A stretch of 64,000 nucleotides of DNA from an uncultured Microbacterium sp. (GCF_937927635.1 NZ_CALBRW010000016.1:1-64000), one strand, 5' to 3'; positions 18,990-28,303 are shown, counted from the first letter of the stretch. Program-made: numbers and translations. Notes: generated by a model not told the origin, from the letters alone.

Positions 18990-20840
18990 TCAGTAGTGCC
19001 AGTCCTCCGGCTTGATGGAGCCGTAGGGGTTGTTGTGGTCGTAGCCCTTCAGGCCGTTCGCGACCTCCGTCAGCGAGTAGGTGTAGTTGGGCTGGTAGAT
19101 GACCGGGACGTTCTTGGCCATGAAGTCCTCGTACGCCTGCAGCGGTTCGACGCCGCTCTCGAGGTTGGAGTTCTGGATCAGCTTGTCGAGCTCCGGGTTG
19201 GAGTAGGCACCCGAGTTCGAACCGGCACCCGTGGCGAACAGCAGCTCACCGGTCGGGTAGTAGTCCGGCGCGTACACCCAGCCGCCGCCCCAGTTGCCCA
19301 TCTCCCACGTCTTGCTGGTGGGGACCGTGGCACCGATGACGGTGTTGAACGGCTCGGACTTCAGGTTCAGCGTGATGCCGACCTTCGCCGCGTTCGACTT
19401 CATCGACGCCATGGCGGTGTCGATGGTCGAGGAGCCGCTCGCGTACGGCAGCGAGAACGTCAGCGGGGTGCCTGCGGCGATGCCCGCACCGCAGTCGCCT
19501 GCGGCGGTTCCGGGCTTGACGCAGGTGGTGACGCCACCGGCGACGACCTTCCAGCCGTTGTCAGTGAGGTACTTGGCCGCCTTGGTCGTGCTGAACGGGT
19601 ACGGGTTGTTCTTCTCCAGGTTGGAGATCAGCGGGCTGTCCGGGAACAGCGGCACGGGACCGGTGGTCTCCACCCCGTAGTTCTTGGCGGTCGAGCTGAT
19701 CACGCCCTGCTGATCGACGATGGACTGCAGCGCCTGACGGAAGTACAGCTGCTTGAAGATCGGGCCGACCGTGGGGTTGGTGTAGTTGATCGGGAAGTAG
19801 TTGAAGCCGTACAGGAACCACGGCATCAGCCGGTAGTTCGAGCTCAGCGGGTTGGGGCCCGCGGCATCCGGAGCGCTGGAGGCGGGCTTGGGTTGGGCGA
19901 TGTCCTGAGTCGGGATGTATCCGACATCCAGTGTCTTGCCCGAGCGCACCACGTTGAACTCCGCGGCGTCCGTCGTGAACGGCACCATGTCGAACTCCTT
20001 GACCTGGGCCTTCTGGGGGCCCGAGTACGCGGTGTTCGGCACGAAGGCGACATGGCCGTCGGAGTTGAAGCTCTTCAGCATCCACGGGCCATCGACCACG
20101 GACCAGACCGGGCTCTTCGCATACGACGGAAGATCCTTGGCCTGAGCATTCAGGTACGTGTAGACGGCTGCGCAGCCGCTGACGTCGGTGGCGCAGGTGC
20201 CCTTCGTGGTGGCGCTGGTCATGTCCCAGGCCATCGGCATCGGGGTGATCTGGCTGAGCTGGTTCATCAGGAACCACTCCTGGCTGTACGCCTTGTCGGT
20301 GGTCAGCACCAGAGTCGTGTCGTCCTTCGCCGTGGCGGTGACGATGTTGTCCGGGAACTGGCCTGGCGTGTAGCCCGCGTAATTGGCCTTCTCGGCCTTG
20401 TCCATGTTGATCCAGAAGACCACGTCCTGGGCCGTCACGCTCTCGCCGTTGGACCACTTGTACGGGTTCATGGTGATCGTGATGGTCTTGCCGCCGTTGC
20501 TGAACACCGGCTTCTGAGCCAGGCTCAGCGAGTAGTCCACTCCGGTCTTGCCGTTGTCGCCGTACCAGTACAGCGAGCGGTACAGCATCAGCTGCATGTC
20601 GGAGTTGGTGACGCTGAAGTCGGCCAGCGGCGAGAACGGCCAGATCCAGTTCGGCACCGTCGCGGGCGGCAGCGCCCACGAGATGGTGTCGGCGGACTTC
20701 CCCGGTGCGTTCGCGTTGGTGCTCGTGGTGCCGTTCGCGCCTGCTCCCGAGGAGCAGCCGACCAGGATGACGGATGCTGCGACTGCCAGCATCGTGGGGA
20801 ACAGAAGCCGGCGCTTCGCGCCGGCACGTCGATGAATCAT
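18990..20840 (-). CDS. Peptide ABC transporter substrate-binding lipoprotein (family 5)
   Basis: 616 residues. Basic N-terminus, hydrophobic stretch and lipobox ILVGC with Cys29 as lipid site. The mature protein has the family-5 layout: YSLSLAQKPVFSNGGKTITITMNPYKWSNGESVTAQDVVFWIN, then a second lobe with YFRQALQSIVDQQGVI and the late TNPTVGPIFKQL. First gene of the operon, with GGGAGG seven bases before ATG 20840. Substrate class (peptides, opines or sugars) cannot be fixed; clustering with OppBC-DF favours peptides. Confidence 0.92.
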   Translation of the reverse strand: MIHRRAGAKRRLLFPTMLAVAASVILVGCSSGAGANGTTSTNANAPGKSADTISWALPPATVPNWIWPFSPLADFSVTNSDMQLMLYRSLYWYGDNGKTGVDYSLSLAQKPVFSNGGKTITITMNPYKWSNGESVTAQDVVFWINMDKAEKANYAGYTPGQFPDNIVTATAKDDTTLVLTTDKAYSQEWFLMNQLSQITPMPMAWDMTSATTKGTCATDVSGCAAVYTYLNAQAKDLPSYAKSPVWSVVDGPWMLKSFNSDGHVAFVPNTAYSGPQKAQVKEFDMVPFTTDAAEFNVVRSGKTLDVGYIPTQDIAQPKPASSAPDAAGPNPLSSNYRLMPWFLYGFNYFPINYTNPTVGPIFKQLYFRQALQSIVDQQGVISSTAKNYGVETTGPVPLFPDSPLISNLEKNNPYPFSTTKAAKYLTDNGWKVVAGGVTTCVKPGTAAGDCGAGIAAGTPLTFSLPYASGSSTIDTAMASMKSNAAKVGITLNLKSEPFNTVIGATVPTSKTWEMGNWGGGWVYAPDYYPTGELLFATGAGSNSGAYSNPELDKLIQNSNLESGVEPLQAYEDFMAKNVPVIYQPNYTYSLTEVANGLKGYDHNNPYGSIKPEDWHY

Positions 20841-21068
20841 GCCAACCTCCCGATCCGAGCTCGCGTGGGCGGCCGTGATTGCGGGGGGAGCGCGCGGGAC
20901 GTTTTCCTTCTCTCCAGTAAGCGCACCGGAATGAATGAACGGGCTGGGACTCGCCTGGCGGTTTCCGGGGTACTCCTACCCAGGGAGCGCACAGAGAAGG
21001 AGAACGCCGACAGGCTCAGGATCCCTATGAATGGGTCCCTGAGCCTGTCGAAGGGTCGTGTCGAAAGG
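20841..21068. other. Intergenic region, 228 bases
   Basis: Leader and promoter area of the leftward peptide transporter operon. Its right half holds the CCCTGAGCC inverted repeat (21008-21050), which lies just past the end of the acyl-CoA dehydrogenase gene. No small gene seen. Confidence 0.5.
21008..21050. repeat. CCCTGAGCCTGTCG-family inverted repeat, copy 2
   Basis: CGACAGGCTCAGG (21008-21020) pairs exactly with CCTGAGCCTGTCG (21038-21050); AAGGG follows. It begins 19 bases after the stop of the leftward acyl-CoA dehydrogenase gene and probably acts as its terminator. Confidence 0.85.
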
Positions 21069-22232
21069 TCAGCGCTTGCCTGCGAGCTTGCGTCCGACGA
21101 TGTCGCGCATGATCTCGTTGGTGCCGCCGTAGATGCGGTGCACGCGGGCGTCCGTGAACGCCTTCGCGATCGGGTACTCCATGATGTAGCCGTACCCGCC
21201 ATGCAGCTGCACGCCGGTGTCGAGCACCTCCCACTCGCGCTCGGTGGCCCAGAACTTGACCATCGCGGCGTCCTCGGCGGTGAGCTTGCCGTCCTTGTAC
21301 GCCAGCAGGGCGCGATCGATGTACGCCCACATGACATCCGTCGTGGTCGCCATGTCAGCCAGACGGAAGCGGGTGTTCTGGAAGTCGGCGATGCGCTCGC
21401 CGAACGCCTCGCGGTCCTTGGTGTAGGCCAGCGTCCAGTCCAGCGCGGCCTGTGCGGCAGCGGCAGCGGCGACGCCGATGGAGAGGCGCTCGAGCGGCAG
21501 GTTCATCATCAGCTGGATGAAGCCCTGACCCTCCTTGCCGCTGATGAGGTTCTCGTCGGGGATGAACACGTCGGTGAAGCTCAGCTCGGCGGTGTCCCAG
21601 CCGTGGAAGCCCATCTTGCTGAGCTTCTTGCCCTGGTCGAAGCCCTCCATGCCCTTCTCGACGATCAGCAGGCTGAACGCATCGGGGCGGTTGCCCTCGC
21701 CGGTCTTGACGAAGGTGACCACGATGTCGGCGGTCGTGCCGGAGGAGATGAACGTCTTGGCGCCGTTGAGGATGTAGCCGCCGTCCACCTTCTTCGCGTT
21801 GGTCTTGATGCCGCGCAGGTCGGAGCCCGCGCCCGGGTCGGTCATGGCGAGCGCCCCGAGGATCTCGCCGGTGGCCATGCGCGGCAGCCACTTCTCCTTC
21901 TGCTCCTGCGTGCCCATGTGCACGAGGTAGGGGACGGCCAGGTCGTCCTGGATGCCGAAGGCGCCGGCCAGCGAACCCGCACCGGCGGCGATGACCTCCT
22001 CCATCACGATGGTGCGGAAGCGGTAGTCCTGCAGCATGCCCGCGCCGCCGAACTCCTCGGGCACCGACAGGCCGATCAGGCCCGCCTCGCCGGCTGCGCG
22101 CATGGTGTCGCGGTCGATCTCGCCCGCGGCCTCCCACTTCTCGATGTTCTCGTTCGTGGCGTACCGCTTGACGAAGTCCTTGACCAGGTCGCGGAAGGCC
22201 TCGTGATCCTCTTCGTAGATGTCGCGTTCCAT
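21069..22232 (-). CDS. Acyl-CoA dehydrogenase, long-chain type
   Basis: 387 residues, standard acyl-CoA dehydrogenase length. Flavin motif ALAMTDPGAGSDLRGIKTNAKK, YILNGAKTFISSGTTADIVV, then the C-terminal GGYGYIMEYPIAKAFTDARVHRIYGGTNEIMRDIVGRKL. The IYGGTNEI segment lacks the Glu of short-chain enzymes (YEGT), as in long-chain dehydrogenases where the base sits elsewhere. Catalyses FAD-dependent alpha,beta-oxidation. AGGAGG precedes ATG 22232 by six bases. It is not adjacent to the acyl-CoA oxidase gene but could act in the same pathway. Confidence 0.92.
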   Translation of the reverse strand: MERDIYEEDHEAFRDLVKDFVKRYATNENIEKWEAAGEIDRDTMRAAGEAGLIGLSVPEEFGGAGMLQDYRFRTIVMEEVIAAGAGSLAGAFGIQDDLAVPYLVHMGTQEQKEKWLPRMATGEILGALAMTDPGAGSDLRGIKTNAKKVDGGYILNGAKTFISSGTTADIVVTFVKTGEGNRPDAFSLLIVEKGMEGFDQGKKLSKMGFHGWDTAELSFTDVFIPDENLISGKEGQGFIQLMMNLPLERLSIGVAAAAAAQAALDWTLAYTKDREAFGERIADFQNTRFRLADMATTTDVMWAYIDRALLAYKDGKLTAEDAAMVKFWATEREWEVLDTGVQLHGGYGYIMEYPIAKAFTDARVHRIYGGTNEIMRDIVGRKLAGKR

Positions 22233-22307
22233 GACGTCCTCCTGAAAATACTGTGCGTCGTCGCTGCCGCGAGTCTACGGCTCGGATGCCGTTCCGAACA
22301 GTGGATT

Positions 22308-22324
22308 GTGGGAATGCGTCCCAC
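22308..22324. promoter_or_regulatory. Palindrome upstream of the acyl-CoA dehydrogenase gene
   Basis: GTGGGAATGCGTCCCAC has 6-bp arms, and related words (GCGTCCCGCATT, GTGGAATGCGTC) follow within 35 bases. The repeated ATGCGTC spacing suggests a regulator site (for example a TetR-type fatty-acid repressor) rather than a terminator. Confidence 0.4.
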
Positions 22325-22373
22325 GAATCATGACACTGCGTCCCGCATTTGTGGAATGCGTCAGAAGGCCCGC

Positions 22374-23303
22374 TCAGGGGGCGTAGTCGGGAGCCGCGGG
22401 GAGGTTGAAGAACGCCTCCAGCGTATGGAATCCGCCGTCGTGATACGCCTTGGCGAGCTCCGGGCCGATGTAGCGCAGATGCCACGGCTCGGGCATGTAT
22501 CCGGTGGTCGAGGTGGCGCCGTTCTCGTAGCGGACGATGAATCCGTACTCCCAGGCGTGCGCCGCGACCCAGGCGCTCTGCATCGTGCCTGCGAACTGCC
22601 CCATCTCGCCGCATCCGGGAGAGCAGGCGACGACGTCGACGGCCAGCCCGGTCTGATGCTCGCTGTGCCCCGGACGCGCGGATCCGGCATCCGCTCCTGC
22701 CCGACCCTCCGAGCGGACGAAGCGCGAGTACGTGGTCTGCTGCAGCGAGTAGGAGCGGTAGCCGTTGTTCAGGTCGAGCCTGCCGGCGCCGACGGCCTGC
22801 GACTGCGCGGCCAGGCGTCCGAGCGCGTCAGCGACTGCAGGACGCATTCGGGTGGATCCGGTGGTGGCCTGCAGACCGGTGGAGACCAGGGATGCCGGGG
22901 CGAAGTCCACCGGGCCCAACGGCCGCAGCTTGTTGACGACCACCCACTCGCGCGCCGGATCAGACAGCGAGATGCAGGGCGCATTGCCGGCGATGACGGC
23001 CTCAAGGAAGGCCTCTCCCCCTCCGAACGCGGCGATCGTGGCACTGTCGTCGCCCGCCGCGATCGCTGTCTGCACTCCGGCATCCGAGCACGGATCGGCA
23101 GCCGGTGCGCCCGCGAGCTTCACGTCGGGAAGCGCCATCGCCGCCGCGGGAGCAGGGAGGACCAGCGCAGGCAACGGCTCCTCCGCGAGCGCTCCCCCGA
23201 GAGTCGCCAGCGACGCGATCGCGGTGAACAGCACGCCGATGGGCAGGGCGACCTTCACTGCAAGCGGTGCACGCGACGCATGGCGGGAGTGCGTGGCGCT
23301 CAT
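22374..23303 (-). CDS. D-alanyl-D-alanine carboxypeptidase, M15 (VanY) family
   Basis: 309 residues. One N-terminal membrane segment (VKVALPIGVLFTAIASLATLGGAL) anchors a secreted domain. Zinc-peptidase landmarks are near the end: NNGYRSYSLQQTTYSRF, GHSEHQTGLAVDVV (His and Asp ligands) and MPEPWHLRYIG (Glu base and third ligand His). It trims the terminal D-Ala of peptidoglycan stems. Two cysteines in CSPGCGEMGQF are typical of actinobacterial members. The start is uncertain: ATG 23303 is used, ATG 23321 also fits, and neither has a good ribosome site. Confidence 0.9.
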   Translation of the reverse strand: MSATHSRHASRAPLAVKVALPIGVLFTAIASLATLGGALAEEPLPALVLPAPAAAMALPDVKLAGAPAADPCSDAGVQTAIAAGDDSATIAAFGGGEAFLEAVIAGNAPCISLSDPAREWVVVNKLRPLGPVDFAPASLVSTGLQATTGSTRMRPAVADALGRLAAQSQAVGAGRLDLNNGYRSYSLQQTTYSRFVRSEGRAGADAGSARPGHSEHQTGLAVDVVACSPGCGEMGQFAGTMQSAWVAAHAWEYGFIVRYENGATSTTGYMPEPWHLRYIGPELAKAYHDGGFHTLEAFFNLPAAPDYAP

Positions 23304-23387
23304 CAGTCCATTGTGACCCATGGGCGGCGGGAGTTTCAGGATGGCTTCATCGAAGCGATCGCATGGGATGATCCGTTCGAATGTCTC

Positions 23388-23416
23388 TTGCATCTTTTTC
23401 GTCGTTTTGTTCTAAT
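23388..23416 (+). promoter_or_regulatory. Promoter for the radical SAM gene
   Basis: -35 TTGCAT (23388-23393), 17-bp spacer, -10 TCTAAT (23411-23416). The predicted start point falls at 23423-23424, the A of the ATG, so the message should have no leader. Confidence 0.65.
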
Positions 23417-23423
23417 TGATCTC

Positions 23424-24476
23424 ATGCGGTGGCAGGGACAGACGATCGACGGAGCGGATGCCGACGCGCTCCCGGGTCTGGAGGATCGCAGCGGCATGGT
23501 GCAGTCGGCGACCACGCCGGAGTTCGCCGGGATGACGTTCCACGAGGTGCTGGCGAAGTCCGTGCTCAACGCCGTGCCCGCCGCATCCCGGATGCCTTTC
23601 CGCTGGACGATCAACCCGTACCGTGGATGCAGCCATGCATGCAGATACTGCTTCGCTCGCGGAACGCACCAGTACCTCGACCTCGACGCCGGGCACGACT
23701 TCGACTCGCAGATCGTGGTGAAGACCAATCTGGTGGAGGTGCTGCAGCGCGAGCTGCAGCGCGAGTCCTGGCAGCACGAGACCGTGGCGCTGGGCACCAA
23801 CACCGATCCGTACCAGCGCGCCGAGGGCCGCTACCGGCTGATGCCGGGCACCATCCGGGCGCTGGCGGAGTCGGGCACGCCCATGTCGATCCTCACCAAG
23901 GGCACGCTGATCCGCCGCGACATCCCCCTGCTGGTCGAAGCGGCGAAGCGGGTGCCGGTCGACATCCAGATGTCGATCGCCATGTACGACGACGCCCTGC
24001 AGCACTCCATCGAGCCCGGCACCCCGACCACGCAGGCGCGGCTGGACACGGTGCGCGCACTGACGGATGCCGGCTTCAGAGTCGGCGTGTTCCTCATGCC
24101 GATCCTGCCGCACATGACCGACTCCGTCGCCGCCATCGATGAGGCACTCACCCGCATCGCGGAGGCTGGAGCCGACCACGCGGTGTACGGCGCCCTGCAC
24201 CTTCGTCCGGGTGTGAAGCCCTGGTTCTTCGAGTGGCTGCAGCGCGAGCGCCCCGACCTGGTCTCCTCGTACCGCGGGCTGTACCCGGGCTCGGCATCCG
24301 AGGCGCCGAAGGGGTATCGGCAGTGGCTGTCGAAGCGGATGCGGCCGCTGATCCGCGCGCACGGACTGCACACGCAGACCGAGGAGGAGCACGACCGCAT
24401 GCGCGGCATCCTGCGCGAGCGCATGCGGCCCACCCCGGCATCCGCTCCCCCGGCCGCGCCGGCGATGCTGTTCTGA
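23424..24476 (+). CDS. Rv2578c-family radical SAM protein
   Basis: 350 residues. The cluster motif GCSHACRYCFAR gives C-x3-C-x2-C for the 4Fe-4S centre, preceded by WTINPYRGCSHAC as in SPL-like/Rv2578c proteins. Following segments (ALGTNTDPYQRAEGRYRLMPG, PMSILTKGTLIRRDIPLL, FLMPILPHMTDS) belong to the barrel. The family is conserved in actinobacteria and its substrate is unknown. The 74-base basic, proline-rich end is disordered. Divergent from the carboxypeptidase gene. Confidence 0.9.
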   Translation: MRWQGQTIDGADADALPGLEDRSGMVQSATTPEFAGMTFHEVLAKSVLNAVPAASRMPFRWTINPYRGCSHACRYCFARGTHQYLDLDAGHDFDSQIVVKTNLVEVLQRELQRESWQHETVALGTNTDPYQRAEGRYRLMPGTIRALAESGTPMSILTKGTLIRRDIPLLVEAAKRVPVDIQMSIAMYDDALQHSIEPGTPTTQARLDTVRALTDAGFRVGVFLMPILPHMTDSVAAIDEALTRIAEAGADHAVYGALHLRPGVKPWFFEWLQRERPDLVSSYRGLYPGSASEAPKGYRQWLSKRMRPLIRAHGLHTQTEEEHDRMRGILRERMRPTPASAPPAAPAMLF

Positions 24477-24532
24477 CGCGACCTCGCGATCGGCGGGGGC
24501 CGGTGCGGTTCAGCCGTCAGAAGGGCTGAGCT

Positions 24533-24718
24533 TCAGCCGCGCTTCGTGAGCGGCTCGGTCCAGATCGCCAGGAAGAACAGCGCCAGCGGACCGAAGATCA
24601 TCGTGATGAAGAACCACCACAGCTTGCCGCGCCCCTGCATGCCTGCGGCGATCGCCGCCAGGAACGCGATCGAGAACCACGCCGCGCTGCCGATCGACGC
24701 CGCCTGCTGCCAATCCAT
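24533..24718 (-). CDS. Small two-helix membrane protein
   Basis: 61 residues: two predicted helices (AAWFSIAFLAAIAAGMQ and LWWFFITMIFGPLALFFLAIW) joined by a short GRGK loop, and a basic end. Hydrophobic pattern and codon use look real; the frame is free of stops over the whole hydrophobic region. No family recognised with certainty; similar short proteins are common in Microbacteriaceae. It follows no gene closely on its strand and is convergent with the radical SAM gene. Confidence 0.6.
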   Translation of the reverse strand: MDWQQAASIGSAAWFSIAFLAAIAAGMQGRGKLWWFFITMIFGPLALFFLAIWTEPLTKRG

Positions 24719-24741
24719 GCGGCCAGCCTACGAGAGTCGTT

Positions 24742-24821
24742 CACAACTCCGGAGATCCGACGCGGAAACGCCTCCGCGGAGCCCGAATGAGGCTTCGCGG
24801 AGGCGTTTCTCCGGAGTTGTG
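24742..24821. repeat. Nested intergenic hairpin, family B, copy 1
   Basis: Outer arms CACAACTCCGGAGA (24742-24755) and its exact complement (24808-24821); inner arms GAAACGCCTCCGCG (24765-24778) with its exact complement (24796-24809). It sits nine bases after the stop of the DEAD-box helicase gene (minus strand). The outer arms recur at 50050/50129 with different contents. Confidence 0.85.
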
Positions 24822-24829
24822 GACGCGCG

Positions 24830-27085
24830 TCAGGCGGTGAGCTCGGCGTCGGTCGGCATCCGGCCGGCGATCTCCTCGATCACGTCGTCGCCGGGAGCGG
24901 CCTGCTCGAACGGTGCGTGGATCTCGGCGCGCGACAGCAGCTCCTCCATGCGGCGACGGCGCTGGCGTGTGATCAGCGTCACGACACGACCCGAGTGCCC
25001 CGCGCGGCCGGTGCGGCCGGAGCGGTGCAGGTAGGTCTTGTACTCGTCGGGTGCGTCGGCCTGCACGACCAGTCCGACGTCGTCCACGTGGATGCCGCGG
25101 GCGGCGACATCCGTCGCCACCAGCACCTGCACCTTGCCCGAGGTGAGCTTCTGCAGGTTGCGCGTGCGCTTGGCCTGGTTCAGGTCGCCGTGCAGCGAGA
25201 CGGCGGGGATGCCGGCATCCTCGAACTGCTCGGCCAGCATCTCCGCATAGGCGCGGGTGCGGGCGAACACCAGCGTCTGGCCCTCGCGGTCGACCAGCAG
25301 GTTCAGCACCTCGGCCTTGTCGCGGTGCTCGATCACCAGCACGCGGTGCTCGATGCTGCTGTGGTCCTGGTCCTCGCCGGCCACCTCGTAGACGGCGGGG
25401 TCCACCAGGAACTCGTCGACGATCGCGGCGACCTCGCGGTCGAGCGTTGCCGAGAACAGCAGCTTCTGACTGGTCTCGCCGTCGTGAAGGTCTGTGCCGG
25501 TCTTGCGCAGGATGCGCTGCACGGGCTCCGCGAAGCCGAGCTCTGCCATGTGGTCGGCTTCGTCGAGCACAGCGATGCGCACCTCGGACAGGTCGAGCTT
25601 GTGCTGCTCGATGAGGTCCTCGATGCGGCCGGGCGTGCCGATGACGATGTCGACGCCCTTCTTCAGCGCGCCCACCTGCCGGGCCTGCGGCACGCCGCCG
25701 TAGATCTGCGTGGTGAACAGGCCCACGCTGCGTGCGATCGGCTGCACGGTGCGGTCGATCTGCAGCGCCAGCTCGCGGGTCGGCGCGAGGATGAGCGCAC
25801 GCGGCTTGCGGCCGATCTCGCGGCGCTTGCCCTTCTGCGACAGCAGGATGCTCTCGACCAGCGGTGCGCCGAAGGCGATGGTCTTGCCGGAGCCGGTGCG
25901 ACCACGGCCCAGCACGTCGCGCCCCTCGAGGATCGAGGGGATCGTGGCGGCCTGGATCGGGAACGGCGTCTCGGCGCCCATGTTGCGCAGCACTTCGACG
26001 ATGTTGGAGCCCAGCCCCAGATCGGAGAAGGTCACATCGGCGACCTCGGTGGCCTGCACGGCCTGCGCCTCGAGGCGCTCGTGAACGACATCGACGTGCT
26101 CCTCGTGGGCCTTGACGGTGGCCGTGCGGTTCCAGTCGCTGCGGCTGGGGCGGTCCTCGCGACGCGGACGGTCGCGACGGTCATCTCGAGACTCGAAGCC
26201 CGGACGGTCCTCGCGCGAGAAGCGGTTCTGCGAACGGTCGTCGCGATGCCCGTGCGAACGGTCGAACGCCGGACGATCGCTGCGCGCGAAGCGGTCGCGA
26301 GAGCCGTCGACCCCGCCGCGGCGGTCGTCCCGACGCTCGAAGTGCGGGCGGTCACCCCGCGAGAAGCGATCATCGCGACGCTCGTAGCCGCGGGATCCGC
26401 GGTCGCTCCTGTCGACGCCGCCCCGGGCGCCCCGGTCGTCACGGTCGAAACGCGGGCGGTCATCACGGCGCTCGTGGCTCCGTCCGCTGCGGTCATCGCG
26501 ACGCTCGAACCCCCGGGCGCCCCGGTCGTCACGGTCGAAACGCGGGCGCTCGTCACGGCGCTCGAATCCGCGCCCGCCGCGCTCGTCGCGCCCGAAGCGC
26601 TCACCGCGCTGACGATCCTCACGACCGAAGCGGCTGTCGCGCGGGCCGTTGCCGGCGCGGTCGAAGCCGCGGCCACCACGGTGATCGTCGCCGAAGCGGC
26701 GCTCACCGCGCTCCTCGAACCGACGACGGCCATCGAAGCCGTGATCGTCGGAGCGGTGCGGAGCCTCGCGGCGACCCGACTCCGCGCGGCCCCGGATGGA
26801 CCGCGCCTCGTCGCGACCGGCGCGCTCGGACTCTGTCCAGCGGCGCTTGGGCGCGGAGCCCGCCTCGGCGGGGCGGTACCCGCGGTGCTTGGGGCTGATG
26901 CTCCCGGGGCGACGATCGCTGCTGCGAGCGTCCGACGAGTAGGAGCGGCGCTCACCGGCATCCGCCCTCTCGTCGCGACCAGGACGACCGCCTGCGTGAC
27001 GGTCGTGGAACGCCGTCTTCTTCGCGTAGCGCGGCTCGAAGTTGCGGGACGGACGACCGCCCTTGGGCTTGCCGTTCTTCGGCAT
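24830..27085 (-). CDS. DEAD-box RNA helicase with a long RD/RG-rich N-terminus
   Basis: 751 residues. Residues about 60-340 are almost only R, D, G, F, E and S, as near-repeats of RFDRDDRGARGFERRDD. The helicase core begins near 355 with VTFSDLGLGSNIVEVLRNMGAETPFPIQ (Q motif), followed by GRGRTGSGKT (motif I), APTRELA, GTPGRIEDLI, VLDEADHMAELGF (DEAD), SATLD and HRSGRTGRAG (motif VI). RNA remodelling, likely at low temperature or in ribosome assembly; the charged tail should bind RNA and could drive condensate formation. ATG 27085 is preceded by GAGGAAG; a -10 box TAGACT lies about 200 bases upstream, so the leader is long. Confidence 0.92.
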   Translation of the reverse strand: MPKNGKPKGGRPSRNFEPRYAKKTAFHDRHAGGRPGRDERADAGERRSYSSDARSSDRRPGSISPKHRGYRPAEAGSAPKRRWTESERAGRDEARSIRGRAESGRREAPHRSDDHGFDGRRRFEERGERRFGDDHRGGRGFDRAGNGPRDSRFGREDRQRGERFGRDERGGRGFERRDERPRFDRDDRGARGFERRDDRSGRSHERRDDRPRFDRDDRGARGGVDRSDRGSRGYERRDDRFSRGDRPHFERRDDRRGGVDGSRDRFARSDRPAFDRSHGHRDDRSQNRFSREDRPGFESRDDRRDRPRREDRPSRSDWNRTATVKAHEEHVDVVHERLEAQAVQATEVADVTFSDLGLGSNIVEVLRNMGAETPFPIQAATIPSILEGRDVLGRGRTGSGKTIAFGAPLVESILLSQKGKRREIGRKPRALILAPTRELALQIDRTVQPIARSVGLFTTQIYGGVPQARQVGALKKGVDIVIGTPGRIEDLIEQHKLDLSEVRIAVLDEADHMAELGFAEPVQRILRKTGTDLHDGETSQKLLFSATLDREVAAIVDEFLVDPAVYEVAGEDQDHSSIEHRVLVIEHRDKAEVLNLLVDREGQTLVFARTRAYAEMLAEQFEDAGIPAVSLHGDLNQAKRTRNLQKLTSGKVQVLVATDVAARGIHVDDVGLVVQADAPDEYKTYLHRSGRTGRAGHSGRVVTLITRQRRRRMEELLSRAEIHAPFEQAAPGDDVIEEIAGRMPTDAELTA

Positions 27086-27334
27086 GGGTGCTTCCTCACT
27101 GTCTCTGACACGAGAACAGCGTCCGCTTCCGTGCGCACAGAGATCAGCGCACGGCGGACATACCCGGGCATTCGTCGGCCGGAGCCATTCATGTGATGGT
27201 TGATGAACCATCGGCCCCTGGGCTCACAAAGAGGTGCCCCTCGAAAAACTCCGCCGCAAAGCGGATGCCCGAAGCCGACCGCACGAGTCTACCGGAGCCT
27301 CCTGGGAAACCGCCCGCCGTCATACGATGGCGAG
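27086..27334. other. Long leader of the DEAD-box gene and divergent promoter
   Basis: About 200 bases lie between the helicase start and TAGACT (complement of 27287-27292), a likely minus-strand -10 box. The leader includes a stem GATGGTT/AACCATC with a GATG loop at 27195-27212. Cold-regulated RNA helicases in other bacteria have long leaders; here that is inference. TACGAT at 27323-27328 is the leaderless promoter box of the epimerase. Confidence 0.5.
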
Positions 27335-28237
27335 ATGACCTCCCCCACCGGCATCCAGATCCACCTGCGACGCGGCGAGGTGACCGCGCAGATCGCGCAG
27401 GTCGGCGCCTCGCTGCGGCACCTGACCGTCGGTGGCGTGGATGTCGTGCCGCCGTACCCCGCCGACGTCCCCACTCCGGGTGCCTCGGGCGTGGTCCTCG
27501 CGCCGTGGCCGAACCGAATTCGCGACGGCGTCTGGCACGACGGCGACCAGACCAGGCAGCTGGCCATCACCGAGCCGAAGTTCCACAACGCCAGCCACGG
27601 ACTGCTGCGATTCACGACGTACGAGATCGCCTCCCAGGTCGAGGATGCCGTGACCCTCGCCGCCACGATCGTGCCGCAGACCGGGTACCCGTACCTGGTC
27701 GAGACCACCGTGCGCTACGCGCTGACGGATGCCGGCATCGACGTCACGCACATCCTCACCAATCGCTCAACCGCCTCCGCGCCGGTGGCCCTCGGCATCC
27801 ACCCGTACCTGACCATCGGCGACGCCGACCCGCGGATGCTGGTGCTGCGGCTGCCGGCGGAGACGTACTTCGAGACCGACGAGCGGATGCTGCCCATCGG
27901 CGAGTCCCCGGTCTCGGCCGGCACCGATCTGCGCGAGGGCCGGCGGCTGGGCGAGGTGCAGCTGGACACCGGGTACGCCAACCTGCACCGCGATGCCGAC
28001 GGCTTCGTGCGCACCACGCTCACTGCGCCGGACGGTCGCAGGGTGACGCTGCAGCAGGGCGCGGGCTTCAACTACGTGCAGGCGTACACGTCGACGTCCT
28101 ACCCCGGACACGAGCTGGTCGTGGCCGTCGAACCCATGACCGCCCCCGCCGATGCGTTCAACTCCGGACGGGGCCTTCGGCACCTGGGCCGGGACGAGTC
28201 GTGGTCGCTGGAGTGGGGCATCCGCTACACCCGCTGA
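27335..28237 (+). CDS. Aldose 1-epimerase family protein
   Basis: 300 residues. Galactose mutarotase fold: APWPNRIRDGVWHDG, NASHGLLRFTTYE (the first catalytic His), VALGIHPYLTIG (second His region), and VAVEPMTAPADAFNSG near the end, where the Glu of EPMT is the catalytic base. It interconverts anomers of a hexose or phosphorylated sugar. The start follows TACGAT by six bases with no ribosome site, so it is probably leaderless. Stands alone between the helicase and the lactate genes. Confidence 0.9.
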   Translation: MTSPTGIQIHLRRGEVTAQIAQVGASLRHLTVGGVDVVPPYPADVPTPGASGVVLAPWPNRIRDGVWHDGDQTRQLAITEPKFHNASHGLLRFTTYEIASQVEDAVTLAATIVPQTGYPYLVETTVRYALTDAGIDVTHILTNRSTASAPVALGIHPYLTIGDADPRMLVLRLPAETYFETDERMLPIGESPVSAGTDLREGRRLGEVQLDTGYANLHRDADGFVRTTLTAPDGRRVTLQQGAGFNYVQAYTSTSYPGHELVVAVEPMTAPADAFNSGRGLRHLGRDESWSLEWGIRYTR

Positions 28238-28303
28238 CCCGCGCACGATGCCCGGTGGGCCGCGGACGGGTCCCGCGACAACCGCTGCTCTGTGCCCTCG
28301 GGC

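Noticed and set aside
18996..24476. A 1826-codon open frame on the plus strand
   Set aside because: It is antisense to the peptide-binding, acyl-CoA dehydrogenase and carboxypeptidase genes and is rich in R, A, H and G; only its last 350 codons (the radical SAM gene) are real.
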